The position numbers were made by a program, and so were the translations under genes. 40,872 nt of DNA, from contig JAQVYQ010000008.1 of assembly GCA_028708575.1 (NCBI GenBank), positions 2,652-43,523 of the forward strand, read 5' to 3'. The notes beneath the pieces are model-generated. The model saw only the letters and a list, made by a program, of their open reading frames with translations. It did no database searches and was not told the origin of the DNA. How positions within the stretch are numbered: position 1 is the first letter of the stretch; every line of letters starts with the position of its first letter. Positions 8,768 through 16,991 of this stretch are shown here, in pieces. The DNA is from Tissierellia bacterium (GTDB lineage: Bacteria; Bacillota; Clostridia; Tissierellales; Tissierellaceae).

Positions 8768-9547
8768 ATGGAAAGTCTTTTACATAAGACAAGAAGGGTA
8801 AACAAAACACTTCAAAGTTATGGTTCAAATCCAGTTTCCTTTGTTGAGTTAAGCAAAATATTAAGTGATGTACTTGAATCTAATATTTATATATCTAGTA
8901 AAAAAGGTAGAGTTCTAGGATATGCATTGCATGATGGATTTGAATGTGACGTAGTTAATTCTGAAGTGGTTAAAGAAAGAAGATTCCCAAAATCTTACAA
9001 TGATGAGCTATTACTTTTTACTGAAACAAATGAAAACTTAATGAATGAAGATAATTGCGTATTTGATAATAAAACCATATGTGATTACCCTGGGAAAATC
9101 TCAACTATTGTACCAATAATAAGTGGTTCCAATAGATTAGGTACTTTAGTATTAGCAAGATTTGGAATAGAATTTAATGAGGATGATTTAATTCTTGCAG
9201 AATATTGTGCTACAATAGTAGGAATGGAAATACTTAGGTCAAAAACTGAAGAAATAGAAGAAGACGCAAGAAGGAAATCGGTTGTTCAAATGGCAATTGG
9301 TACTCTTTCATATTCGGAATTAGAAGCTATAGAGCATATTTTCAATGAATTAGATGGTAGTGAAGGCTTGGTAGTGGCTAGTAAAATAGCAGATAGAGTT
9401 GGAATAACAAGATCTGTAATAGTCAATGCATTAAGAAAGTTAGAAAGTGCTGGTATTATAGAGTCACGATCACTTGGAATGAAAGGCACCCATATAAAAA
9501 TTCTTAATGATAAATTAATTGAAGAATTGGATAAAGTGAAAGGATAG
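8768..9547 (+). CDS. codY: CodY, GTP/branched-chain amino-acid sensing repressor
   Basis: 259 residues, normal length. The N-terminal GAF domain (about 1-155) binds branched-chain amino acids. The C-terminal winged helix-turn-helix near residues 200-240 contains [20 protein letters not shown] and [15 protein letters not shown], nearly the signature of Bacillus CodY. It controls nitrogen metabolism, competence and sporulation entry when nutrients are abundant. The SD is AGGAGG at 8757-8762. A terminator overlaps its stop codon, closing the comM-dprA-topA-codY block. Confidence 0.97.
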   Translation: MESLLHKTRRVNKTLQSYGSNPVSFVELSKILSDVLESNIYISSKKGRVLGYALHDGFECDVVNSEVVKERRFPKSYNDELLLFTETNENLMNEDNCVFDNKTICDYPGKISTIVPIISGSNRLGTLVLARFGIEFNEDDLILAEYCATIVGMEILRSKTEEIEEDARRKSVVQMAIGTLSYSELEAIEHIFNELDGSEGLVVASKIADRVGITRSVIVNALRKLESAGIIESRSLGMKGTHIKILNDKLIEELDKVKG

Positions 9548-9563
9548 ACTCTATCCTTTTTTT
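9541..9563 (+). terminator. Terminator overlapping the codY stop
   Basis: AGGATAG (9541-9547, which includes the TAG stop) pairs with CTATCCT (9551-9557), followed by six T residues. The stem is embedded in the last codons. Confidence 0.88.
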
Positions 9564-9587
9564 ATGTAAAAATTTAGTATTAAATTG

Positions 9588-9616
9588 TTGATAATAGCAA
9601 ATCATTATGTTATAAT
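9588..9616 (+). promoter_or_regulatory. Strong sigma-A promoter for rpsB-tsf
   Basis: TTGATA (9588-9593), a 17-nt spacer and TATAAT (9611-9616) with an extended TG at 9608-9609. It is one of the best consensus matches in the window and suits a highly expressed ribosomal operon. Confidence 0.85.
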
Positions 9617-9622
9617 GCTATA

Positions 9623-9718
9623 GTGATTACACACACTCTTTGATATTGAGGGTAGTTCTCATGATGAGTCCTAAAATAGATGATGAGAGTGGAGGAAAAA
9701 AACTTGGAGGTGAATAGT
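9623..9718 (+). promoter_or_regulatory. Structured 5' leader of rpsB
   Basis: About 95 nt separate the predicted start point from the rpsB ATG. Short stems are possible: ACTCT with AGGGT around a TTGATATTG loop (about 9635-9653), and CTCAT with ATGAG at 9658-9668. The length is more than ribosome binding needs, so autoregulation by S2 is possible. I cannot assign it to a named leader family. Confidence 0.35.
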
Positions 9719-10426
9719 ATGTCAGTAATTACAATGAAAAGTTTATTAGAATCAGGAGTTCATTTCGGCCATCAAACAAGAAGATGGAATCCAAAAATGG
9801 CACAATATATTTTTACTGAAAGAAATGGCATTTACATTATCGACTTACAAAAAACAGTAAAAAAGGTGGAAGAAGCATATAACTTCATTAAAGAAGTTAT
9901 CGCTGATGGAGGAGAAATACTATTTGTAGGTACAAAAAAACAAGCACAAGAAGCTATCGAAAACGAATCTAAAAGATGTAATATGCATTATGTTAATCAA
10001 AGATGGCTTGGTGGAATGCTAACCAATTATAATACTATCAGAAGAAGAATTGATAGACTTCATGAATTAGAAAAAATGGAAGAGGATGGAACATTTGAAG
10101 TTCTTCCAAAGAAAGAAGTTATCCAATTAAGACATGAAGCTGAGAGATTAGAAAAATTTCTTGGTGGAATCAAAAATATGAAGAGAATTCCTGATGTGTT
10201 ATTTGTTGTAGACCCTAGAAAAGAAAGAATAGCTGTTAAAGAGGCTCAAATATTAGGAATACCTGTAATAGGTATAGTTGATACAAACTGTGATCCTGAT
10301 GAAGTAGACTTTGTTGTTCCAGGAAATGATGACGCTATAAGAGCTGTTAAATTATTAACAGAAACAATGGCTAATGCAGTTCTTGAGGGTAGACAAGGAG
10401 AACAAATGGAATCTAACGAAGAATAA
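9719..10426 (+). CDS. rpsB: 30S ribosomal protein S2
   Basis: 235 residues. Diagnostic blocks are [16 protein letters not shown] near residue 12, [18 protein letters not shown] near 30, [11 protein letters not shown] near 90 and [13 protein letters not shown] near 180. The start at 9719 ([13 protein letters not shown]) is set by GGAGG about eight bases upstream and matches the usual S2 N-terminus. Upstream in-frame ATGs near 9680 would add 13 residues absent from homologues. S2 joins the 30S subunit late and is needed for S1 binding where S1 exists. Confidence 0.97.
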   Translation: MSVITMKSLLESGVHFGHQTRRWNPKMAQYIFTERNGIYIIDLQKTVKKVEEAYNFIKEVIADGGEILFVGTKKQAQEAIENESKRCNMHYVNQRWLGGMLTNYNTIRRRIDRLHELEKMEEDGTFEVLPKKEVIQLRHEAERLEKFLGGIKNMKRIPDVLFVVDPRKERIAVKEAQILGIPVIGIVDTNCDPDEVDFVVPGNDDAIRAVKLLTETMANAVLEGRQGEQMESNEE

Positions 10427-10437
10427 TAATTAAACAT

Positions 10438-10477
10438 GTAAGAGAATTAAGGTTATCCTTAATCTCTTACTGTTTTT
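10438..10477 (+). terminator. Hairpin/partial terminator between rpsB and tsf
   Basis: A long stem pairs the GTAAGAGA and TTAAGG blocks (10438-10452) with CCTTAA and TCTCTTAC (10457-10470), with one bulged A, followed by five T residues at 10473-10477. It likely makes tsf expression lower than rpsB rather than fully terminating, because no tsf promoter is seen downstream. Confidence 0.75.
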
Positions 10478-10496
10478 AAGAAAACGGAGGGATATT

Positions 10497-11144
10497 ATGA
10501 AAGTAAGTGCTTCCTTGGTTAAAGAACTTAGAGAAAAAACCGGAGCAGGAATGCTTGACTGTAAAAATGTTCTAGTTGAAACTGATGGAGATATTGAAAA
10601 GGCTATTGATTTACTTAGAGAAAAAGGATTAGCTTCTGCTGCAAAAAAAGCAAGTAGAATAGCTTCAGAAGGACTAGTAGATGCTTATATTCATGGTGGA
10701 AGAATTGGTGTTTTAGTTGAAATAAACTCAGAAACTGACTTCGTAGCAAAGACAGATGAATTTAAGGGTTTTGTAAAAGATGTTGCTATGCAAATTGCCG
10801 CGTCAAATCCTAAATATGTTAGTAGAGAAGAAGTTCCTGAGGATATATTAGCACATGAAAGAGAAGTATTAACTTTACAAGCTAAAAATGAAGGAAAACC
10901 AGACCATATAGCTAAAAAAATGGTTGACGGAAGAATAGAAAAATTCTACGAACAAATCTGTTTATTAGATCAACCATTTATTAAAGATCCTGATAAGAAA
11001 GTTAAAGATCTTTTAAATGAAAAAATTTCTAAAATTGGTGAAAACTTAAAAATTAGAAGATTTACAAGATTTGAAGTAGGAGAAGGCTTAGAAAAGAAAG
11101 AAGAAAACTTTGCAGAAGAAGTTGCAAAGCAAATGAACATATAA
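10497..11144 (+). CDS. tsf: Elongation factor Ts (short form)
   Basis: The guanine nucleotide exchange factor for EF-Tu. The N-terminal UBA-like domain [19 protein letters not shown] and the [10 protein letters not shown] segment (near residue 80), which contacts the EF-Tu magnesium site, are intact. At 215 residues it is much shorter than the 280-300 residues of Bacillus or E. coli EF-Ts. Short forms with a reduced second core subdomain are common in clostridia and thermophiles, so this is not a truncation artefact. The SD is GGAGGG. Confidence 0.96.
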   Translation: MKVSASLVKELREKTGAGMLDCKNVLVETDGDIEKAIDLLREKGLASAAKKASRIASEGLVDAYIHGGRIGVLVEINSETDFVAKTDEFKGFVKDVAMQIAASNPKYVSREEVPEDILAHEREVLTLQAKNEGKPDHIAKKMVDGRIEKFYEQICLLDQPFIKDPDKKVKDLLNEKISKIGENLKIRRFTRFEVGEGLEKKEENFAEEVAKQMNI

Positions 11145-11145
11145 G

Positions 11146-11175
11146 AAGGAGAACACTAGTTGTTCTCCTTTTCAG
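11146..11175 (+). terminator. Terminator/attenuator after tsf
   Basis: AAGGAGAACA (11146-11155) pairs with TGTTCTCCTT (11161-11170) around a five-base loop. The T-tract is short (TTTTC), so partial read-through into pyrH is expected. Confidence 0.7.
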
Positions 11176-11200
11176 TAACTTTTCACGAAGGGGTGTGCAA

Positions 11201-11914
11201 ATGGAGCCTATATTTAAAAGAATTATACTTAAACTAAGTGGAGAAGCATTATCAGGAGGGAAAGACTCTGGTATTGACTCAGAGACAGTGTTAAATATAG
11301 CTAGTGACATTAAAGAGATACATAATTTAGGTGTAGAAGTTGCTATTGTTGTTGGTGGTGGCAATTTTTGGAGAGGAAGATCTTCAAAAAATATGGATAG
11401 AGCTACTTCAGATTATATGGGAATGCTGGGTACTGTAATGAATGCTCTAGCATTACAAGATGCTCTTGAGAATTTAGATGTAGTTACTAGAGTACAGACT
11501 GCCATTGAAATGAGGCAAGTAGCTGAACCATATATTAGAAGAAGAGCTATTAGGCATTTAGAGAAAGGTAGAGTTGTAATATTTGGTGCTGGAACTGGAA
11601 ACCCATACTTTTCAACAGATACAACAGCTGCTTTAAGGGCAGCAGAAATTAGTGCAGAAGTAATCTTATTAGGTAAAAAAGGTGTTGATGGGGTATATGA
11701 CTCCGATCCCAATATTAATCCAAATGCTAAAAAGTTTGACACATTAAAATATATTGATATACTTAATTTAGGACTAGGTATCATGGATTCAACGGCTACA
11801 TCATTATGTATGGATAACAAAATACCTTTAATTGTATTTGGTATAGATGATCCATATAATATAGTAAACGTTATTTTAGGGAAAAGAATCGGAACGCATG
11901 TAAAGGAGGAATAA
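11201..11914 (+). CDS. pyrH: UMP kinase
   Basis: 237 residues of the amino-acid-kinase fold, phosphorylating UMP to UDP for RNA and sugar-nucleotide synthesis; bacterial forms are hexameric. [11 protein letters not shown] near residue 6, [11 protein letters not shown] near 48, [17 protein letters not shown] near 130 and the C-terminal MDSTA segment are all typical. The ATG at 11201 is preferred: the GGGGTG SD lies at 11191-11195, and a GTG at 11195 falls inside it. frr follows after one base. Confidence 0.96.
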   Translation: MEPIFKRIILKLSGEALSGGKDSGIDSETVLNIASDIKEIHNLGVEVAIVVGGGNFWRGRSSKNMDRATSDYMGMLGTVMNALALQDALENLDVVTRVQTAIEMRQVAEPYIRRRAIRHLEKGRVVIFGAGTGNPYFSTDTTAALRAAEISAEVILLGKKGVDGVYDSDPNINPNAKKFDTLKYIDILNLGLGIMDSTATSLCMDNKIPLIVFGIDDPYNIVNVILGKRIGTHVKEE

Positions 11915-11915
11915 T

Positions 11916-12473
11916 ATGTATTCAGAACATCTTAAAGAAGCAGAATCAAAGATGGGTAAAACTATATCCGTTTATAAGGAAGAACTACAATCTATAAGAG
12001 CTGGTAGAGCGAATACAAGTTTGTTGGATAAGATTATGGTTGATTATTATGGACAACAGACTCCCTTAAAACAAGTTAGCAATGTATCTGCTCCAGAGCC
12101 TAGATTATTATCTATTCAACCTTGGGAATCTAGTTTAATTCCTGTAATTGAAAAGTCTATACTTAAATCAGATTTAGGTTTAAATCCATCAAATGACGGA
12201 AAAATAATACGACTAATAATTCCACAATTAACAGAAGAGAGAAGAAAGGAATTAACAAAAGTTGTAAGAAAAAATGGAGAAAATGCAAAAGTAGCAATTA
12301 GAAATACTCGAAGAGATATATTAGATAAAATTAAAAAACTTGAAAAAAACAAAGAAATTTCTGAGGATGACCTAAAAATAGCTGAAGAAGAATTGAAAAA
12401 AATCACTGATAAATACACAGAACAAGCAGATGCTGTAACAAAAAATAAAGAAGAAGAACTAATGGAGATTTAA
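11916..12473 (+). CDS. frr: Ribosome recycling factor
   Basis: 185 residues, the exact family size. Features are LQSIRAGRANTSLLDKI near residue 25, the PLKQVSNVSAPEPRLL beta domain near 46, and the three-helix bundle with LTEERRKEL and VAIRNTRRD. RRF works with EF-G to split post-termination ribosomes. The SD is AAAGGAGG, in the last codons of pyrH, so the pair is tightly coupled. A strong terminator follows. Confidence 0.97.
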   Translation: MYSEHLKEAESKMGKTISVYKEELQSIRAGRANTSLLDKIMVDYYGQQTPLKQVSNVSAPEPRLLSIQPWESSLIPVIEKSILKSDLGLNPSNDGKIIRLIIPQLTEERRKELTKVVRKNGENAKVAIRNTRRDILDKIKKLEKNKEISEDDLKIAEEELKKITDKYTEQADAVTKNKEEELMEI

Positions 12474-12480
12474 CAATATA

Positions 12481-12506
12481 AAACCCCTTCTATAGAAGGG
12501 GTTTTT
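12481..12506 (+). terminator. Terminator after frr
   Basis: AACCCCTTC pairs with GAAGGGGTT around a TATA loop, followed by TTTTT ending at 12506. The SD for uppS begins only seven bases later. Confidence 0.88.
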
Positions 12507-12522
12507 CATAGTGGAGGTCTTT

Positions 12523-13263
12523 ATGATTAATAATACTAACGAATTGAAGACAAAAATAAATATGGATAAACTTCCAAAACACATCTCGATTATTATGGAT
12601 GGTAACGGACGATGGGCTGAAAAAAGATCTTTACCTAGAAACTTTGGACATCAAGAAGGTATGAAAAGAGTAATAGAAACTGTTGAAGCTGCTTATGAAC
12701 TAGGAATAGAATATTTAACCCTATATGCTTTTTCTACTGAGAATTGGAAAAGACCTGCTAGTGAAATAGAGGGCTTAATGAAAATTCTAATAATATATAT
12801 TAGAAGAGAACTGGATAAGATAACCAAAAATAATATCGTTATTAATATACTTGGTGATATTAGTGAATTGCATGAAATTCCAAGAAGAGAAGTTGAAAAG
12901 GCAGTTGAAAGAACTAAAAATAATACTGGTATGGTTTTGAATATTGCTCTAAACTATGGTGGACGAGATGAAATCGTTCATGGTATAAAAGAATATTTAA
13001 AAGAAATAGAAATGGGTAAAGTTAGTGTAGATGATTTAAATATAAATAGCTTCTCAAGTTATTTATATACAAAAGGCCAACCTGATCCTGATTTGGTAAT
13101 TAGACCTAGTGGTGAACAGAGACTTAGTAACTTTTTACTATATCAAATTGCTTATTCTGAATTTTGGTTTTCTGATGTATTATGGCCAGATTTTAAAGCA
13201 AATCATCTTTATGAGGCAATTATAGAATTTCAAAATAGAAATAGAAGATTTGGAGGAATATAG
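12523..13263 (+). CDS. uppS: Undecaprenyl diphosphate synthase (cis-prenyltransferase)
   Basis: 246 residues. It adds isopentenyl units to farnesyl-PP to make the C55 carrier lipid for peptidoglycan and teichoic acids. The catalytic Asp26 lies in IIMDGNGRWA; FGHQEGMKRV, FSTENWKRP and PDLVIRPSGEQRLSNFLLYQ are the other conserved blocks. The ATG at 12523 has GGAGGT at 12513-12518; the GTG at 12511 precedes that SD. cdsA begins at the base after the stop. Confidence 0.96.
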   Translation: MINNTNELKTKINMDKLPKHISIIMDGNGRWAEKRSLPRNFGHQEGMKRVIETVEAAYELGIEYLTLYAFSTENWKRPASEIEGLMKILIIYIRRELDKITKNNIVINILGDISELHEIPRREVEKAVERTKNNTGMVLNIALNYGGRDEIVHGIKEYLKEIEMGKVSVDDLNINSFSSYLYTKGQPDPDLVIRPSGEQRLSNFLLYQIAYSEFWFSDVLWPDFKANHLYEAIIEFQNRNRRFGGI

Positions 13264-14040
13264 GTGAAAGATCTTGGTATTAGATTTTTTTCAGCTTTAC
13301 TTGGAATAATTTTACTTATTTTCATAGTTAATAAGGGTGGATTATATTTATCTATATCCATATTGTTAATTTCATTAATCGGGTTGTGGGAGTTTTATAA
13401 TGCAATGCATAAGATAAATCTAAAACCAATTAGAGTTATAGGATACTTAGCAACCATATTATTTTTTATTTCAAGTTTGCAATATAATATTCAACTAAGT
13501 TTCATATTTACGTTGACAATAATATTATCCCTAATTACACTGCTATTTAATAGAGACGTTGATATACAAAGTATAGGTGTTACTTTATTAGGAATTATAT
13601 ACATACCTTTTTTACTATTTCATGTTAAATCACTTGAAGGAACTAAATATATATGGTTGATCTTCATAATTGCATTTGGAACTGATACATGTGCTTATTT
13701 TGCTGGAAATATGTTTGGAAAGAAAAAATTATCACCTGAAATTAGTCCCAATAAAACAGTTGAGGGATCAATTGGCGGAATATTTGGAAGTGTAATCTTA
13801 ACACTCATATATTCTGTATTAGTGGATATTAGTTTAATTTCAGAAGTCATAATACTGACCCTATTTACCTCAATAATTGCACAAATAGGTGATTTAATAG
13901 CTTCTAAAATTAAGAGAATAACTGGGATAAAAGATTATGGAAATCTTATTCCTGGACATGGTGGTATTTTAGATAGATTTGATAGTATAATTTTGACTGC
14001 TCCAGTAGTATACTATTTTGTAGAGTATTTATTTTTATAA
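13264..14040 (+). CDS. cdsA: Phosphatidate cytidylyltransferase (CDP-diglyceride synthase)
   Basis: 258 residues with about seven or eight hydrophobic membrane segments. It makes CDP-diacylglycerol from phosphatidate and CTP, feeding PgsA (also in this window). The CDS signature near the C-terminus is complete: SKIKRITGIKDYGNLIPGHG followed by GILDRFD. DTCAYFAGNMFGKKKLSP and SPNKTVEGSIGG form the upstream conserved block. It has a GTG start, with the SD GGAGGAA in the end of uppS. The gene normally following, dxr, is missing here. Confidence 0.94.
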   Translation: MKDLGIRFFSALLGIILLIFIVNKGGLYLSISILLISLIGLWEFYNAMHKINLKPIRVIGYLATILFFISSLQYNIQLSFIFTLTIILSLITLLFNRDVDIQSIGVTLLGIIYIPFLLFHVKSLEGTKYIWLIFIIAFGTDTCAYFAGNMFGKKKLSPEISPNKTVEGSIGGIFGSVILTLIYSVLVDISLISEVIILTLFTSIIAQIGDLIASKIKRITGIKDYGNLIPGHGGILDRFDSIILTAPVVYYFVEYLFL

Positions 14041-14199
14041 CGAAGCAAAAGATTTAACTTAATCTAATAAGTGTAGTTTTTTCGTATTCGTTATCCAACA
14101 GGTGAGGAGCATATCTCTCTCTTTGTTGAAATACTCGTTAAGTTTTTAAAGTATGCAATAACCTTAATTAAAATCTTGTTATAACGAGGTGGTGTTTAA
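14041..14199 (+). other. 159-nt structured intergenic gap (expected dxr site)
   Basis: No ORF of useful size is present. CAACA (14096-14100) can pair with TGTTG (14124-14128), extended outward by GTAT/ATAC (14084-14087 and 14131-14134) and inward by GAG/CTC with wobbles, giving a nested stem-loop of about 50 nt. No clear promoter or terminator is visible. It could be a leader RNA for rseP-ispG or degenerate spacer. Confidence 0.35.
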
Positions 14200-15204
14200 A
14201 TGCAAACAGCAGTAGCTGCTATATTTGTATTTTTATTAGTAATACTTTTACATGAACTAGGTCATTTTATTGTTGCAAAACTTGTAGGAGTAAAAGTTAA
14301 TGAATTTTCAATAGGAATGGGACCTAAATTGATTCAAAAAATAAAGGGTGAAACTAAATATACTTTTCGATTATTGCCAATAGGTGGGTATTGTGCAATG
14401 GAGGGAGAGAATGAGGACTCTGATGATCCAAGAAGTTTTAATAATGTTTCGCCCCTTTCTAGAATTGCTGTTGTAGCAGCAGGTGCTATAATGAATTTCG
14501 TTCTAGCTTTTATCATCCTTTCTATTGTCGCTTTTTACACTGGTACTCCTTCCAATATAGTAGGCGGATTCTCTTCAAATTCACCTGCAGCAAATTCTGG
14601 AATTATGGTGGGAGATGTAATAACAGAAATTAATGGTATAGAAATCAATAGTTGGGATATGATTACTGATACCATAGGCAATTCAAAGCCACAAGAAAAT
14701 ATTGAAATTATTGTCATGCGAAATAATGAAAGTATAAATATTGATATTAAACCACTTTTAGAAGAGGGAAGAACTATTATAGGTATAACTCCTAAATACT
14801 CAAGAACTGCTTCCTCTGCTATTAAAGGTGGTATAGAACTCACTTGGTTTTTCGTTAAACTATTATTTGATTTCTTTACAGGGATCTTTAGAGGAGAGTT
14901 TTCTGCAAATGATATTTCGGGTCCAATTGGTGTTATAAGTGTAATTGGAGAGGCTGCAAATACTGGTTTTATTAATTTGTTGTATTTGCTAGGTTATATT
15001 AGCGTGAATTTAGGAGTATTTAATTTACTTCCAATACCTGCTTTAGATGGAAGTCGAATTGTTTTTATATTAATTGAATTAATTAGAGGTAAGCCTATAA
15101 ACCCAGAAAAGGAAGGATTTATCCATATGGTAGGATTTGCTTTACTAATTACTTTAATATTAGTTGTAACATATCAGGATTTAATTCGAATAAAACTATT
15201 ATAG
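14200..15204 (+). CDS. rseP: RseP/RasP site-2 intramembrane zinc metalloprotease
   Basis: 334 residues. The zinc motif HELGH is at residues 18-22 in the first membrane helix. A single PDZ domain (about 110-190) carries GIMVGDVITEINGIEI. The second metal-binding motif, NLLPIPALDGSR, lies in a later helix near 275. This protease cleaves anti-sigma factors and remnant signal peptides in the membrane. The SD is GAGGTGG. In many Firmicutes it sits between dxr and ispG or proS; here it follows cdsA directly. Confidence 0.95.
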   Translation: MQTAVAAIFVFLLVILLHELGHFIVAKLVGVKVNEFSIGMGPKLIQKIKGETKYTFRLLPIGGYCAMEGENEDSDDPRSFNNVSPLSRIAVVAAGAIMNFVLAFIILSIVAFYTGTPSNIVGGFSSNSPAANSGIMVGDVITEINGIEINSWDMITDTIGNSKPQENIEIIVMRNNESINIDIKPLLEEGRTIIGITPKYSRTASSAIKGGIELTWFFVKLLFDFFTGIFRGEFSANDISGPIGVISVIGEAANTGFINLLYLLGYISVNLGVFNLLPIPALDGSRIVFILIELIRGKPINPEKEGFIHMVGFALLITLILVVTYQDLIRIKLL

Positions 15205-15216
15205 TAGGTGAAATAA

Positions 15217-16266
15217 TTGAATAATAAAAACACTAGAGTAATTAGAGTCGGAGATGTACTTATTGGCGGAAATAATCCAATTAGTGTCCAATCTATGACA
15301 AATACTAGAACATCTGATATAAATAGTACCATTGAACAAATAAGGCGTCTAGAAGAGGTTGGGTGTGATATAGTAAGGTCTGCTGTTACTTCAATTGATG
15401 ATGCAAAGGCTATAAAAAATATAAAAGAACATATTAATATACCAATAATTGCAGATATACAATATGATTATAAGCTGGCTCTTGAATCTATTAAATATGG
15501 TATTGATGGATTAAGAATAAATCCAGGAAATATCGGTAGTTTAGATAAAGTCAAAGACGTAGTGAAGGCTTGTAAAGACAGTAATCTATCAATTCGAATC
15601 GGAGTAAATTCTGGGTCTATTAAAAAGGAATTTCTTGAAAAATATAATGGTGTTAATGCTAAATCAATGGTATATAGCGCATTAGAACAAATTAGATTAC
15701 TTGAAGATTTGAACTTTAAAGATATTAAAATTTCTTTAAAAGCTAGTAATGTTCCTTTAACTATAGAATCTTATAAAATGATGTCAGACTTATGTAATTA
15801 TCCTTTGCACCTAGGTGTTACAGAAGCTGGCACACCATGGAGAGGTACAATAAAATCTTCAGTAGGCATAGGTGCTTTGTTAGCTATGGGAATAGGAGAT
15901 ACAATTAGAATCTCTTTGACCGGAGATCCAATAGAAGAAGTAAGAGTAGGAAGAGAAATTTTAAAATCCTTAGGATTATTAAATGAAGGTTTAGAATTAA
16001 TATCTTGCCCAACCTGTGGTAGAACAAACATCAATTTAATAAAAATCACTGAAGAAGCAGAGAAAAATCTAGCTGGTATAGATAAGCATATAAAAGTTGC
16101 TATAATGGGATGTGCAGTAAATGGACCTGGAGAAGCAAGAGAAGCAGATATAGGTATTGCAGGTGGTAATGGAGAAGGTCTCTTATTTAAAAAAGGAAAG
16201 ATAATCAAAAAAGTTAAAGAAGAGAATTTGTTACAAGAACTTCTAGAAGAAATTAAGGATATGTAA
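15217..16266 (+). CDS. ispG: IspG (GcpE), HMBPP synthase
   Basis: 349 residues. A [4Fe-4S] enzyme that converts MEcPP to HMBPP in the MEP isoprenoid pathway. The cluster ligands are visible: Cys264 and Cys267 in SCPTCGRT, Cys299 in MGCAVNGPGEA, with the nearby Glu as the fourth ligand. The N-terminal TIM-barrel opens with PISVQSMTNT. It has a TTG start with TAGGTGA upstream. Its presence implies a MEP pathway even though dxr is not local. Confidence 0.95.
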   Translation: MNNKNTRVIRVGDVLIGGNNPISVQSMTNTRTSDINSTIEQIRRLEEVGCDIVRSAVTSIDDAKAIKNIKEHINIPIIADIQYDYKLALESIKYGIDGLRINPGNIGSLDKVKDVVKACKDSNLSIRIGVNSGSIKKEFLEKYNGVNAKSMVYSALEQIRLLEDLNFKDIKISLKASNVPLTIESYKMMSDLCNYPLHLGVTEAGTPWRGTIKSSVGIGALLAMGIGDTIRISLTGDPIEEVRVGREILKSLGLLNEGLELISCPTCGRTNINLIKITEEAEKNLAGIDKHIKVAIMGCAVNGPGEAREADIGIAGGNGEGLLFKKGKIIKKVKEENLLQELLEEIKDM

Positions 16267-16388
16267 TACTTTAGATAATACTTATTATGTTTTTATAATT
16301 CTAAAACATATATTCAAGAAAACAATATAATAATAATATTCTAATTGCTTACTGTCTATATAATAGATTATTTAAAACCATTTAACAT

Positions 16389-16417
16389 TTGATTTATTGC
16401 CTTTATAATGATATAAT
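16389..16417 (+). promoter_or_regulatory. Sigma-A promoter for the rimP-nusA-infB operon
   Basis: TTGATT (16389-16394), a 17-nt spacer and TATAAT (16412-16417). It sits in the 246-nt gap after ispG. The rest of that gap (16267-16388) is AT-rich and shows no gene; in related genomes polC and/or proS commonly occupy this place. Confidence 0.75.
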
Positions 16418-16445
16418 TGTATGAACAATGGATAGTTTTATGGCA

Positions 16446-16475
16446 AAGAGTGGGGTTTCCCACTCTTGATTTTTT
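16446..16475 (+). terminator. Terminator in the rimP leader (candidate attenuator)
   Basis: AAGAGTGGG (16446-16454) pairs with CCCACTCTT (16459-16467), followed by GA and six T residues. It lies about 25 nt downstream of the predicted start point of the operon promoter and 37 nt before rimP, so it can only be an attenuator if that promoter is real. Alternatively it ends ispG transcripts. Confidence 0.85.
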
Positions 16476-16512
16476 ATAGTAGGTATAATCTATTTGTGTT
16501 TGGAGGTGTACT

Positions 16513-16977
16513 ATGAGCAAAAAGGAAATTATGAATAAGGTAATTGATATATGTAATCCAATTGTAGAAAGTTTAGATTTTGAGTTAGTTGATATTGAGT
16601 ATATAAAAGAATTTGGCAGTTACTATTTAAGAGTATATATAGATAAATTAGGCGGAATAACTTTGGATGATTGCCAAAAATTCAGTCAGTTGTTAAGTGA
16701 TATACTTGATAAAGATGATCCAATTACAAACGCTTATTACCTAGAGGTATCATCTCCTGGTTTAGATAGACCTTTAAAAACTGATCAGGATCTAAATAGA
16801 AATATCGGAAAAGAAATTGAAGTAAGTTTATATAAACCTTTTGATGGAATTAAATTATATGAAGGAAAATTAAAAGAATTTAATAATGAATCTTTAATTA
16901 TTATAAATGAAGTAGATGAGCTAATTAATATTCCTAGGGACATTATTTCTCTTATTAAATTAGCTTTGAAATTTTAA
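16513..16977 (+). CDS. rimP: RimP, 30S ribosome maturation factor
   Basis: 154 residues with the two-domain layout of the family: the N-terminal alpha/beta domain has FELVDIEYIKEFGSYYLRVYID, and the segment EVSSPGLDRPLK near residue 79 is the family signature; a small SH3-like C-terminal domain follows. RimP helps assemble the 30S subunit around S12. It has the SD GGAGGTG and is the first gene of the classical operon leading to nusA and infB. Confidence 0.96.
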   Translation: MSKKEIMNKVIDICNPIVESLDFELVDIEYIKEFGSYYLRVYIDKLGGITLDDCQKFSQLLSDILDKDDPITNAYYLEVSSPGLDRPLKTDQDLNRNIGKEIEVSLYKPFDGIKLYEGKLKEFNNESLIIINEVDELINIPRDIISLIKLALKF

Positions 16978-16991
16978 GGAGGTCTGTATTG

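Noticed and set aside
14041..14199. T-box or known riboswitch upstream of rseP
   Set aside because: I could find no T-box sequence, specifier-stem pattern or terminator/antiterminator pair; only a generic stem-loop is supported.
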